Shown here: positions 45,012 through 53,874 of the stretch, in pieces
How positions within the stretch are numbered: the first letter of the stretch is position 1
How the letters are laid out: every line of letters begins with the position of its first letter
Origin: Mariniflexile sp. TRM1-10
GTDB lineage: Bacteria > Bacteroidota > Bacteroidia > Flavobacteriales > Flavobacteriaceae
Assembly (NCBI RefSeq): GCF_003425985.1
Contig: NZ_CP022985.1
Span: 4,696,001 to 4,760,000, forward strand
Direction of reading: 5' to 3'
DNA: 64,000 nt
The notes under the pieces: generated by a model
Told to the model about the DNA's origin: nothing
What the model saw: the letters and a program-made list of their open reading frames with translations, nothing else
The model's database searches: none
Translations under genes and position numbers: made by a program

Positions 45012-45677
45012 ATGCATATACAAGACAACCTTAATCATATAAAATCCATTTTACCAAAATACGTTACTTTAGTCGCTGTTTCAAAAACCAAACCTGTGAG
45101 CGATTTAATGGAAGCCTATAATGCGGGTCAGCGTATTTTTGGTGAAAATAAAATCCAGGAAATGGTTGAAAAACATGAAGTCATGCCAAAAGATATTGAC
45201 TGGCACATGATTGGGCATGTACAGAGCAATAAAGTAAAGTACATGGCTTCGTTTGTCAAGTTAATTCATGGAGTGGATAATTTTAAATTGTTGGAAGAAA
45301 TAAACAAACAGGCCAAAAAACACAATCGAATTATTGATTGTTTGCTTCAAATTAAAATAGCTTCAGAAGATTCTAAATTCGGAATGACGGCTTTGGAAGC
45401 TACCGACATATTAAAATCTGATTCATTTTCAAAATTAAAAAACATACAAGTTACTGGTGTTATGGGAATGGCAACGTTTACCGATGATGAAAATCAAATT
45501 AAAAAAGAATTCACATTGTTAAAAACCACTTTTGATGCTTTAAAATATCATGAATCTTTTAACTTTAAACCTGAAACCATTAGTATGGGAATGAGTGGCG
45601 ATTATGCCTTGGCTATTGATTGTGGAAGTACCATGATTCGCGTTGGAAGTAGTATATTTGGAGAACGGAATTATTAG
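45012..45677 (+). CDS. YggS-family PLP homeostasis protein
   Basis: A 221-residue single-domain alanine-racemase-fold protein that binds pyridoxal phosphate and helps PLP homeostasis. VTLVAVSKTKPVSDLMEAYN holds the PLP Lys (about 26). FGENKIQEM, DWHMIGHVQSNKVKYM and the C-terminal SMGMSGDYALAIDCGSTMIR are diagnostic. It is probably co-transcribed with DUF1015. An eight-unit heptamer array begins at the last base of its TAG stop codon. Confidence 0.94.
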   Translation: MHIQDNLNHIKSILPKYVTLVAVSKTKPVSDLMEAYNAGQRIFGENKIQEMVEKHEVMPKDIDWHMIGHVQSNKVKYMASFVKLIHGVDNFKLLEEINKQAKKHNRIIDCLLQIKIASEDSKFGMTALEATDILKSDSFSKLKNIQVTGVMGMATFTDDENQIKKEFTLLKTTFDALKYHESFNFKPETISMGMSGDYALAIDCGSTMIRVGSSIFGERNY

Positions 45678-45732
45678 CAATAGGCAATAGGCAATAGGCA
45701 ATAGGCAATAGGCAATAGGCAATAGGCAATAG
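45677..45732. repeat. Heptamer array (GCAATAG x8) at YggS stop codon
   Basis: Eight perfect GCAATAG units starting at the G of the stop codon TAG. Confidence 0.92.
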
Positions 45733-45743
45733 GCAAATTTATA

Positions 45744-45778
45744 CTTTTAACTTTTAACTTTTAACTTTTAACTTTTAA
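45744..45778. repeat. Heptamer array (CTTTTAA x5)
   Basis: Five perfect CTTTTAA units ending 3 bp before the apparent ATT start of the exonuclease gene; the last unit supplies the in-frame TAA that limits the frame upstream. Confidence 0.9.
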
Positions 45779-45781
45779 CAA

Positions 45782-47146
45782 ATTTACGCAATATTAGACA
45801 TAGAAACCACTGGTGGTAAGTACAATGAAGAAGGCATAACTGAAATCGCTATCTATAAATTTGATGGTCACCAAGTTGTAGATCAATTTATAAGTCTCGT
45901 TAATCCTGAACGCGACATACAGCCCTTTGTGGTGAATCTTACTGGAATTAACAACAACATGTTACGCCATGCGCCTAAATTTTATGAGGTAGCAAAACGC
46001 ATTGTTGAAATTACAGAAGATTGCATTTTAGTAGCCCACAATGCGCAATTTGATTACCGTATTTTATGTACAGAATTTGGTCGTTTAGGTTTTGAGTATG
46101 TGCGTCCGTCACTTTGTACCGTTGAACTTGCCAAAGATTTAATACCAGACCAACCATCATACAGCTTAGGAAAATTAGTGCGCTCACTTGGAATTCCTGT
46201 TGCCGATAGACATCGGGCATCTGGTGATGCTTTAGCTACAGTTAAACTGTTTCAAATGCTTTTAGACAAAGACACTGCAAAAAGCATCATTCAACAATCT
46301 ATCCGATTGAATCCAAAGCTTCAACTAGAACCTAGGCATTTAGACATTATTAATGAGTTGCCTCCTATTACAGGCGTGTATTACATCCATAAGTCTGATG
46401 GAGAAATCATCTATATTGGAAAAAGCAGTAATATAAAAAAACGCATCAACCAACACTTTACGAATACCAATCAAAAATCAAAAAGAATACAAGCACATGT
46501 TACCGCTGTAACCTATGAAGCAACCGGTAGTGAACTTGTTGCCCTTTTAAAGGAAAGTGAAGAAATTAAACGCGTTAAACCCATATATAACAGGGCATTG
46601 AGACGTACCGTTTTTACCCATGCCCTGTATAGCTTTGTAGATGATAACAATTACATAAACCTAAAAATTGATGTGGTTGATGGTCGTAAAAACCCCATAA
46701 CAACCTTTAGTAATAGGGAAAGTGGCAAAAGCTTTATAACAAAAGCTGTTGAAGAATATAAATTATGCCAAAAACTAACCGGCTTATACAAAACCAAAAC
46801 CAGTTGTTTTAACTATGATATTAAGACTTGTGAAGGTGCCTGTATTGAAAAAGAGCCTGCCGAATCTTACAACAAACGCGTTGAGGCGTTAATCAATAAA
46901 AACAGTTATAAAAACAAAAACATGGTGATTATTGATAAAGGAAGGGATATTGATGAGCATAGTGCCATTTTAATTGAAAATGGTGTGTTTAAAGGTTTAG
47001 GCTTTTTCAATTTAAACTATCAAATAAACAATATTGAGGTTTTGGAATCTATTATTACGCCCATGAAAAATAATAGAGATACCCAACATATTATTCAAAG
47101 TTATCTTCGAAGAAACAATAGAGTAAAAATAATTTTGTTTGATTAA
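45782..47146 (+). CDS. DEDDh exonuclease with GIY-YIG domain (PolC epsilon/Cho-like)
   Basis: About 454 residues. The exonuclease domain begins YAILDIETTGGKYNEEGITE (DxE, exo I), has LVAHNAQFDYRIL (exo II) and DRHRASGDALATVKLF (exo III). A UvrC-type GIY-YIG nuclease follows: ITGVYYIHKSDGEIIYIGKS (about 205-224). The frame is open only from 45779, and the residues of exo I require a start at or near 45782, where the codon is ATT. The first GTG (45929) would delete exo I. Its function is inferred as DNA-repair incision, by family. Confidence 0.85.
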   Translation: MYAILDIETTGGKYNEEGITEIAIYKFDGHQVVDQFISLVNPERDIQPFVVNLTGINNNMLRHAPKFYEVAKRIVEITEDCILVAHNAQFDYRILCTEFGRLGFEYVRPSLCTVELAKDLIPDQPSYSLGKLVRSLGIPVADRHRASGDALATVKLFQMLLDKDTAKSIIQQSIRLNPKLQLEPRHLDIINELPPITGVYYIHKSDGEIIYIGKSSNIKKRINQHFTNTNQKSKRIQAHVTAVTYEATGSELVALLKESEEIKRVKPIYNRALRRTVFTHALYSFVDDNNYINLKIDVVDGRKNPITTFSNRESGKSFITKAVEEYKLCQKLTGLYKTKTSCFNYDIKTCEGACIEKEPAESYNKRVEALINKNSYKNKNMVIIDKGRDIDEHSAILIENGVFKGLGFFNLNYQINNIEVLESIITPMKNNRDTQHIIQSYLRRNNRVKIILFD

Positions 47147-47177
47147 TAAATTTCAAGAAATTTAGGACATTTTTAAT

Positions 47178-47228
47178 GAACTTGTCTTGACCTTTTTGAT
47201 CGAAGCGGAAAAAAGTCAAGATGAGTTC
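47178..47228. repeat. Imperfect palindrome before the DUF3857 gene
   Basis: GAACTTGTCTTGAC / GTCAAGATGAGTTC arms with inner C-T6/A6 stretches and a TTGATCGAAGCGG centre. The centre resembles that of the 26421-26581 element. Confidence 0.65.
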
Positions 47229-47249
47229 AAAACAAACGCCAACAAAAAC

Positions 47250-49208
47250 ATGAAAAAAAATCTCACTTTCCTATTTGTTCTTTTTAGTTTATTAAGTTTT
47301 TCACAAGAAGACTACTTTCCAGAAAGCTATAATGTAAAGTTTAACGATATTAAATCTTCAACCTTTGCAAGAGATAGTACTGCCAACGCCTTAGTCATAT
47401 ACGATTTTGGAAATAGCCATGTTGATCCAGATGATTTTGAACTTAAAACCGAAATAAAACGCAAAGTAAAAATTTTAAATAGAGAAGGTTTTGACAAAGC
47501 CACCATCTCCATTCATTTATACAACAGTAGTAAAGCTTCACAATCCGTTAAGAACATCATGGCGACTACTTATAACCTTGTTGGCAATACTATCGTTTCA
47601 ACCAAAATTGATAAAAAAGATATTTTTGAGGAAAAATATGATGAGAACCATACATTAGTAAAATTTACATTGCCTAATATTAAAGAAGGCTCAGTAATAG
47701 CTTATAGCTATACCCTTAGTTCACCTTTTATGTTTAATTATAAGGGCTGGAGTTTTCAAGAAGATATCCCCAAATTATATAGTGAATACCGAGCCAGTAT
47801 CCCTGGTAATTATGAATATAATATCAAGTTAGTTGGTGGCAGAAAACTAAAAACCAATACCACCTCGGTAGAAAAAGAATGCTTACGTGCCTTTAATGGT
47901 GGTGTTGCTCATTGTGGAAAATACGTGTATGCTATGGAAGATATCCCTGCTTTTATTGAAGAAGATTACATGACAAGTAAATCAAATTATTTAGCAAGAA
48001 TTGAGTACGAGCTAAAAATATTTAGAGGTTTTAATGGCGTTATAGACAACTATACAAAAACTTGGGAAACAGTTGACAGCGAACTAAGAGGAGATGCAAA
48101 TATTGGCAAACAACTCACGAAATCAGTTGATACTGAAACCTTATTAAGCAATGACATACTAAATGAAACCGATGCTTTAAAAAAAGCACAAAGCATTTAC
48201 AATTATGTGCAAGAAAACTATACTTGGAATGATGAGTATAGAATATTTCACGAGGTTTCTGTTAAAGACCTTATTAAAAATAAATCCGGAAATATTTCAT
48301 CCATAAACATTTTACTCCACAATTTATTAGAAAGTGTTGGTATGGAGGTAAAACCCATTTTACTATCAACCAGAGACAATGGGTTTGCTACAAAAATATT
48401 CCCCGTCATTTCAGAATTTAATTATTTAATAGTACAAGCGACAATTAATGACAAAACTTATTTATTGGATGCTACTGATAAATACTTAAATTTTGGAGAT
48501 ATTCCTTTTAAATGTTTAAATGGTTATGGGCGTATTTTAGATTTTAAAAAAGGAAGTGATTGGATTAACATTGAGCCTGAAAAACCATCTACCGTACAAT
48601 ATAAAATTGAATTAAATTTAGATGCCAACGAAAACATGTCAGGCAATGTTTATGGAAAAAAAATAGGCTATCATGCATTAGACTCAAGAAAAGCATATTA
48701 CCCAAATAGAGAAGTGTATATTAATAAAATTCATGATAAGTATCCCTATATTGAAATTTCCAATCACAAGGTATTAAGTGAAGGAAAAACAAGTCCTGAT
48801 TTTATAGAATCTTACGATATTAAATATGAAGACAATGTAACAGGAGACCACATTTATTTAAATCCTTTTATAATGAAGTTTTTTAACGAAAACCCTTTTA
48901 AACTTCAAGAAAGGACTTACCCTATAGATTTTGGATATAAAGACACCTATTACTATGCCTTTAAACTAAATTTTGACGAAGCGTATACTATTTTAGAAAA
49001 ACCTAAAGATCTTGCCTTAAATTTACCAGATGGTAAAGGACAAATAATTTTATCAAGTAATTTAACTGATAATTCAATAAGTCTCCTACTTAGAATTAAG
49101 TTTAATGAAACAGTTTTCGAGCCAGAATATTATCCCTATTTAAAAGAATTCTTTAATAAAATCGTAGACGTTCAGACCAATTCCCTTATCTTAATAAAAA
49201 AGAAGTAA
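47250..49208 (+). CDS. DUF3857/transglutaminase-like exported protein
   Basis: About 652 residues with a signal peptide (cleaved after LLSFSQ). The N-terminal DUF3857 domain includes REGFDKATISIHLYNSSKAS and LPNIKEGSVIAYSYTLSS; a transglutaminase-like segment follows with the unit NYTWNDEYRIFHEVSVKDLI and LLHNLLESVGMEVKPILLST. The usual Cys of active transglutaminases (GxCxxxA) is replaced here by N-I-L (ISSINILLHN), so the domain is probably inactive as an enzyme. I choose ATG 47250 because it starts the signal peptide; the upstream frame runs through a palindrome. Confidence 0.85.
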   Translation: MKKNLTFLFVLFSLLSFSQEDYFPESYNVKFNDIKSSTFARDSTANALVIYDFGNSHVDPDDFELKTEIKRKVKILNREGFDKATISIHLYNSSKASQSVKNIMATTYNLVGNTIVSTKIDKKDIFEEKYDENHTLVKFTLPNIKEGSVIAYSYTLSSPFMFNYKGWSFQEDIPKLYSEYRASIPGNYEYNIKLVGGRKLKTNTTSVEKECLRAFNGGVAHCGKYVYAMEDIPAFIEEDYMTSKSNYLARIEYELKIFRGFNGVIDNYTKTWETVDSELRGDANIGKQLTKSVDTETLLSNDILNETDALKKAQSIYNYVQENYTWNDEYRIFHEVSVKDLIKNKSGNISSINILLHNLLESVGMEVKPILLSTRDNGFATKIFPVISEFNYLIVQATINDKTYLLDATDKYLNFGDIPFKCLNGYGRILDFKKGSDWINIEPEKPSTVQYKIELNLDANENMSGNVYGKKIGYHALDSRKAYYPNREVYINKIHDKYPYIEISNHKVLSEGKTSPDFIESYDIKYEDNVTGDHIYLNPFIMKFFNENPFKLQERTYPIDFGYKDTYYYAFKLNFDEAYTILEKPKDLALNLPDGKGQIILSSNLTDNSISLLLRIKFNETVFEPEYYPYLKEFFNKIVDVQTNSLILIKKK

Positions 49209-49233
49209 TAAAAGATTTTTTACTTTTGAAGTT

Positions 49234-50085
49234 ATGAGCATACAGCAAAAAAAAAACTGGAGAACAAAACTACACGAAATAATTTATGAAGCAGATACAC
49301 CTGCAGGTAAGTTGTTTGATGTCGTTTTATTAATTACCATTATTGCTAGTATTTTGCTTGTAATGCTAGAAAGTGTCAAAAGTATTAATGCCAAGTATCA
49401 TGACCTACTAAATATATCGGAATGGATAATAACCATTCTGTTTACCATAGAATATATTGTCAGAATTATAACCGTAAGAAAACCTTTTCGTTATATTTTT
49501 AGCTTTTATGGTATTGTAGATTTGCTTTCTACCATACCTAAATATATTTCAATAATTTTTGGAGGTGTACATGCCTTGGCTACATTACGTGCATTACGTT
49601 TGTTAAGGGTTTTTAGAATATTAAAACTAGTGCGTTATTTAGGAGCTTCCAACAATCTAGCAAGAGCTATAAAAGCAAGCCGTGCTAAAATATCGGTATT
49701 TTTATTTACTGTTATAATAGCCACGATTATTTTAGGCACCATTATGTATTTGGTTGAAGGTGAAGAAAACGGCTTTACAAACATCCCAAAAAGTGTGTAT
49801 TGGTGCATCGTGACACTCACTACGGTTGGTTTTGGTGATATTGCACCCCAAACACCATTGGGGCAATTCATAGCTTCTTTAATTATGATTTTGGGTTATG
49901 GCATTATTGCAGTACCGACAGGTATTGTATCGGCTGAATATACCGCACAAAACAAACCAAAACAAGAACCTGAAAAAGACCAATGGCATCTTAATACGCA
50001 ATCATGCCCTAATTGTTCTGCCGAAAAACATAAAGATAACGCCAAGTTTTGCTATAAATGTGGCCATAATTTACACCATGCCTAA
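49234..50085 (+). CDS. Voltage-gated K+ channel-like ion transporter with zinc ribbon
   Basis: A 283-residue six-helix channel. S4 is ATLRALRLLRVFRILKLVRY with regularly spaced Arg (about 112-131). The pore loop CIVTLTTVGFGDIAPQTP has a K+-selective GFG filter (about 196-202). After S6 there is a C-terminal zinc ribbon, CPNCSAEKHKDNAKFCYKCG, which is unusual in small Kv-type channels. It forms a tetramer in the inner membrane by homology. The stop codon overlaps miaA by 8 bp, so the two are translationally coupled. Confidence 0.9.
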   Translation: MSIQQKKNWRTKLHEIIYEADTPAGKLFDVVLLITIIASILLVMLESVKSINAKYHDLLNISEWIITILFTIEYIVRIITVRKPFRYIFSFYGIVDLLSTIPKYISIIFGGVHALATLRALRLLRVFRILKLVRYLGASNNLARAIKASRAKISVFLFTVIIATIILGTIMYLVEGEENGFTNIPKSVYWCIVTLTTVGFGDIAPQTPLGQFIASLIMILGYGIIAVPTGIVSAEYTAQNKPKQEPEKDQWHLNTQSCPNCSAEKHKDNAKFCYKCGHNLHHA

Positions 50086-50980
50086 ATACCTAATCTCCAT
50101 AGTTGGACCTACTGCCATTGGCAAAACAGCTTTAAGTATTAAATTGGCAAATTATTTTAATACTGAAATTGTTTCGGCAGACTCCCGACAGTTTTTCAAA
50201 GAAATGAGCATTGGTACTGCTGCGCCTTCAAAAGAAGAATTAGCCGCTGCAAAACACCATTTCATTCACCATAAATCTATTCAAGACAACTACAGCGTTG
50301 GCACTTTTGAAAAAGAAGCCATTAACTGTTTAGACAAGCTTTTTAAAACCCACGATGTTGTCATTATGGTTGGAGGCTCTGGTTTATATGTGGATGCCAT
50401 AACCAAAGGATTGGACGATTTTCCCGAAGTTGATAGCAACATCAGGCAAACCCTAAATACCCATTTAGAAACCAAAGGACTCCCCTATCTTCAAAACCAA
50501 CTTAAAGAATTAGATGCCGTTGCTTATAACACAATCGCTATCGATAATCCACATCGGGTTATTCGTGCCCTTGAAATTTGCATGGGCACAGGGAAACCTT
50601 ATTCGTCGTTTTTAAAGAAGAAACATGTAAATCGTCATTTTAAAACCATAACTATCGGCTTAACTGCCGAAAGAGAAATCATCTACAACCGCATTAATCA
50701 ACGTGTAGATGTCATGATGGAACAAGGCTTACTAAACGAAATTAAAAACCTACTTCCCTTTAAAGAATTGAACGCTTTAAATACCGTAGGCTATAAAGAA
50801 TTATTTAATTATTTGGAAGGTGAATGGGAACTCGATTTTGCTATTTCAGAAATAAAAAAGAATTCCAGACGCTTTGCCAAACGCCAACTTACTTGGTTTA
50901 AAAGGGATAAAAACACCTTGTGGTTTGATTATTTGACCAATGTTTCAGAAATTATTAAACAAATTAATGAAGCAATTTAA
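50078..50980 (+). CDS. miaA: tRNA dimethylallyltransferase
   Basis: A 300-residue enzyme that puts a dimethylallyl group on A37 of tRNAs reading UNN codons. P-loop SIVGPTAIGKTALSIKLAN, DSRQFFKEMSIGTAAPS, and GGSGLYVDAITKGLDDFP are typical, as is the C-terminal RQLTWFKRD. I start at ATG 50078 (MPKYLISIVGPTAIGK), which overlaps the channel gene by 8 bp; the long upstream frame is a shadow of that gene. The next gene starts 2 bp after the stop. Confidence 0.95.
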   Translation: MPKYLISIVGPTAIGKTALSIKLANYFNTEIVSADSRQFFKEMSIGTAAPSKEELAAAKHHFIHHKSIQDNYSVGTFEKEAINCLDKLFKTHDVVIMVGGSGLYVDAITKGLDDFPEVDSNIRQTLNTHLETKGLPYLQNQLKELDAVAYNTIAIDNPHRVIRALEICMGTGKPYSSFLKKKHVNRHFKTITIGLTAEREIIYNRINQRVDVMMEQGLLNEIKNLLPFKELNALNTVGYKELFNYLEGEWELDFAISEIKKNSRRFAKRQLTWFKRDKNTLWFDYLTNVSEIIKQINEAI

Positions 50981-50982
50981 GA

Positions 50983-51777
50983 ATGGAAAAAACAATTTTT
51001 GAAATTACTAAAATGGATTGTCCATCTGAAGAAAACTTAATAAGAATGAAATTAGATGGCATATCAAACATAAAACACCTCGAATTCGATATTCCAAACC
51101 GAAAATTAACCGTTTTTCATTGGGGAGGCATTGATGACATAGAGCAATCCATTAGGGAGCTAAATCTGGGATGCAAAAAACTTGTATCCGAACAAAGTAA
51201 CCAAACCAAATTTACCGATATTACAAACCAGAAAAAGCTACTTTACACAGTCCTTTTAATAAATTTTGGTTTCTTTTTAATTGAAATAACTACGGGCATC
51301 ATTTCAAAATCGATGGGATTGATTGCTGATAGTTTAGATATGCTAGCAGATAGTTTTGTGTATGGGCTTAGCCTCATCGCTGTTGGCGGCACCTTAATTA
51401 AAAAGAAGAACATTGCAAAACTTGCTGGCTATTTTCAAATAACACTGGCTTTTATAGGATTTGTTGAAGTTTTAAGGCGCTTTTTTGGAAACGAAAAATT
51501 ACCGGATTTTACAACAATGATTGTTGTTTCAGTTTTTGCCCTTATAGCAAACGGTATTTGCTTATACCTGCTACAAAAGTCAAAAAGCAAAGACGAAGCT
51601 CACATGAAAGCAAGTATGATTTTCACCTCAAACGATGTTATTATTAACCTCGGGGTTATAGTTGCTGGTATCATGGTAAATCTATTAAATTCCAACAAAC
51701 CAGATTTAATCATTGGATCTGTTGTCTTCGTTTTAGTAATACAAGGTGCTTTTAGGATTCTAAAGCTTAGCAAGTAG
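50983..51777 (+). CDS. Cation transporter (CDF-like) with N-terminal HMA-type domain
   Basis: A 264-residue membrane protein. The first 70 residues look like a heavy-metal-associated domain but with MDCPSEEN instead of the usual CxxC. The membrane part carries the cation diffusion facilitator start LLINFGFFLIEITTGIISKS, MGLIADSLDMLADSFVYGLS with the Asp pair of the metal site. A second metal site would need an HxxxD helix, but TMV here is less clear (SNDVIINLGVIVAG). It is cotranscribed with miaA. Likely an efflux transporter of a divalent metal. Confidence 0.8.
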   Translation: MEKTIFEITKMDCPSEENLIRMKLDGISNIKHLEFDIPNRKLTVFHWGGIDDIEQSIRELNLGCKKLVSEQSNQTKFTDITNQKKLLYTVLLINFGFFLIEITTGIISKSMGLIADSLDMLADSFVYGLSLIAVGGTLIKKKNIAKLAGYFQITLAFIGFVEVLRRFFGNEKLPDFTTMIVVSVFALIANGICLYLLQKSKSKDEAHMKASMIFTSNDVIINLGVIVAGIMVNLLNSNKPDLIIGSVVFVLVIQGAFRILKLSK

Positions 51778-51780
51778 TAC

Positions 51781-53283
51781 TTATTGGAAAGTAAGATTGC
51801 TGTATTTAGCATTTACAACTATACTTTTTCCACTGCTTAAACTCCCTGTAGAAAAAGTTGATAAGGTCTCTTTTGAAGATTTTTTAGGGTGACTAAAACG
51901 GCTTTTATTTCCTTTGTACTGTAAACTACAAGCTGTTTTAGGAAGTGAAATGATAGCATTACTATTTTCAAGAATAATATTTAAATTAGTAAACGCATCG
52001 TCAATTTTTAAAATTTTTAAATCCCCAATATTTCCGTTTATAATAGCATTTCCTAACAAATTATTTATGGTAATGTTTGAAGAATTAGAATTTAAAACCA
52101 ATTGTTTTACGTTACTCAATTTTACATTTTCAGCATAATTAAGGTTTAATTGTCCTAAATTCCAATAGGCTACATGTATCGGTGAGTACGAAGCATTAAT
52201 GGAAGTAGAACTCCCATTAATGCTTTGCGCCGTAAACTTGGTATATGCCAAATCTGCTTTCAAGTTATCTATATTAGCAGCAAATTCTATTTCACCATAT
52301 TTTACATTTACTTTTAATTTAGCACCTTTTGGCATTTTTATTTTAATGGTTTTTTTAACGTTTGTATTCGATTTTTCACTTACCATTTTTTCAATTAAAA
52401 CACGTCTTTCGTCTGCAAGTTTTTCTCGTTCTTGCATATGCTTTTCACGTTCCTGCATATGCTTTTCTCGTATTTGTTCATGTTTTTCCTGCTCGATGGC
52501 CATACGTTCTTGCTGCTTCTCAAGTCTTTCTGCTTGCTGTTCCATACGCTTAGCAAACTGTTCGCCCCAAGCTTCCATTTGTTTTCCGTATTCTTCTTCC
52601 CATTTACCTTCAAACTTTTTAGCCCATGCTTCCATTTCCTTACCATACTTTTCGCCCCATTCCTTTCCGAATTTCTCACCCCATTTTTCCATATTTTTGG
52701 CATAATCTTTACCATACTTAGATTCAAACTTCTTGGAATACTCTTTTAAATATTTCTCACCATCTTTTTGATAAGCATCATAATCGAACTGCATGTTACT
52801 TATCCCTTCTGGTAAATTTGGTAATTCAGGCATTTCGGGCATCATGGGTAGTGCGGGTATTGGTGGCAGTTCGGGCAATGGGGGTAAATCTGCCAATTCG
52901 AACTTTAATTCTTTTAAAACGGCATGTACCGCATCATTAGCATGACCATTAATACTATGGAACCATGGATTGGAATCACCTCCTTTAGTTGAAATAGAGA
53001 TGACACTTTTTGAAGCGTCAACGGTAATCTGCCAGTCTTTTAATGCTTTTTTTAGTGCATCACCACTTAGTTTTTCACCTTCGATATAAGCTTCTATCTC
53101 AACAGTGCTTTTATTCCAAGTATCAAAAACAATGTTTGTATAACTTGTGTTTAAATTGATGGTAACATCTTTGTTTACATCAATAGATTGTGCTGTCTTT
53201 GTTAGTTTTTGTTGAGAAAACAAAGAACCTACAACAAAAAAGCTTAAAACAAAAAGCGTTGTTTTTATAATTGATTTGTTCAT
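51781..53283 (-). CDS. Exported DUF4097-like protein with Lys/Glu/Trp repeats
   Basis: A 500-residue protein with a signal peptide (cleaved after SLFSQ). Its middle (about 140-330) is a Pro/Met-rich linker (LPPLPELPPIPALPMMPEMP) and a long charged, helical stretch with short repeats of type W-G-E-K-[FY]-G-K-E and later EKHMQEREKHMQEREK. The C-terminal part (about 335-500) is a right-handed beta-helix-like DUF4097 adhesin domain. It is the last gene of an operon with the anti-sigma-like and ECF sigma genes, so it is probably the regulated envelope target. Confidence 0.75.
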   Translation of the reverse strand: MNKSIIKTTLFVLSFFVVGSLFSQQKLTKTAQSIDVNKDVTINLNTSYTNIVFDTWNKSTVEIEAYIEGEKLSGDALKKALKDWQITVDASKSVISISTKGGDSNPWFHSINGHANDAVHAVLKELKFELADLPPLPELPPIPALPMMPEMPELPNLPEGISNMQFDYDAYQKDGEKYLKEYSKKFESKYGKDYAKNMEKWGEKFGKEWGEKYGKEMEAWAKKFEGKWEEEYGKQMEAWGEQFAKRMEQQAERLEKQQERMAIEQEKHEQIREKHMQEREKHMQEREKLADERRVLIEKMVSEKSNTNVKKTIKIKMPKGAKLKVNVKYGEIEFAANIDNLKADLAYTKFTAQSINGSSTSINASYSPIHVAYWNLGQLNLNYAENVKLSNVKQLVLNSNSSNITINNLLGNAIINGNIGDLKILKIDDAFTNLNIILENSNAIISLPKTACSLQYKGNKSRFSHPKKSSKETLSTFSTGSLSSGKSIVVNAKYSNLTFQ

Positions 53284-53295
53284 TTTTTGATTTTT

Positions 53296-53874
53296 TTAGA
53301 TGGATTGTTTTACTTCGTCAACCCCGGTTTCGGAAGTGTTTAATTCTTTTAATTGTGCTCTTAGACGATACAATAGATTTAAACGAAATTTCAAATTATC
53401 AATTAATGCATTGACTGTTAGTTCACTGGGACCAGATTGGGTTAACTCAACCGACAACCGTTTATATTCCTTATCAAGTTCCTCTAATTGAACAACATAG
53501 CCATCAAAAAGATCTTTAGTTTCTGGCGTATATTCTATTTTGGATAACTCTAAATTTATACTTGCTAAGTAGTAGTCTTCAACCTTTTTTAATCCTGGCG
53601 ACACATCGCCCAATGTTTTGGTTTCAACAGTATTTGTATTTACGATTGTATTATTTGGTATTGGTGCTTCTTGTTTCAAAAAATTGTACGCACCAAAACC
53701 CAAACCCAAAAACACTACAATACTAGCCGCTATTTTTAACCTATTAAATTTAGATTTACTTTCTATTGGGAATGCATCATCTAACTTTTTAAGAAACCTG
53801 TTTTGATGATTTATTGGCATTTTTTCGTGCGTTTGTGCATCTTCTTTAAATAACTCTCTAATATCTTGTGCCAT
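53296..53874 (-). CDS. Putative anti-sigma factor (membrane)
   Basis: A 192-residue protein with one central membrane segment (about 66-81, KIAASIVVFLGLGFGAYNF), a short cytosolic N-terminal part and a helical periplasmic part (YYLASINLELSKIEYTPETK). It overlaps the ECF sigma gene by 17 bp. Position, topology and size suggest it is the anti-sigma factor of that sigma, although I see no ZAS-type HxxxCxxC motif. Call is by context. Confidence 0.65.
   Translation of the reverse strand: MAQDIRELFKEDAQTHEKMPINHQNRFLKKLDDAFPIESKSKFNRLKIAASIVVFLGLGFGAYNFLKQEAPIPNNTIVNTNTVETKTLGDVSPGLKKVEDYYLASINLELSKIEYTPETKDLFDGYVVQLEELDKEYKRLSVELTQSGPSELTVNALIDNLKFRLNLLYRLRAQLKELNTSETGVDEVKQSI

Noticed and set aside
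52199..52749. Plus-strand frames of 105 and 168 codons over the DUF4097-like gene
   Set aside because: They are antisense shadows of the Lys/Glu-rich repeat region, giving Cys/Phe/Ser-rich nonsense proteins.
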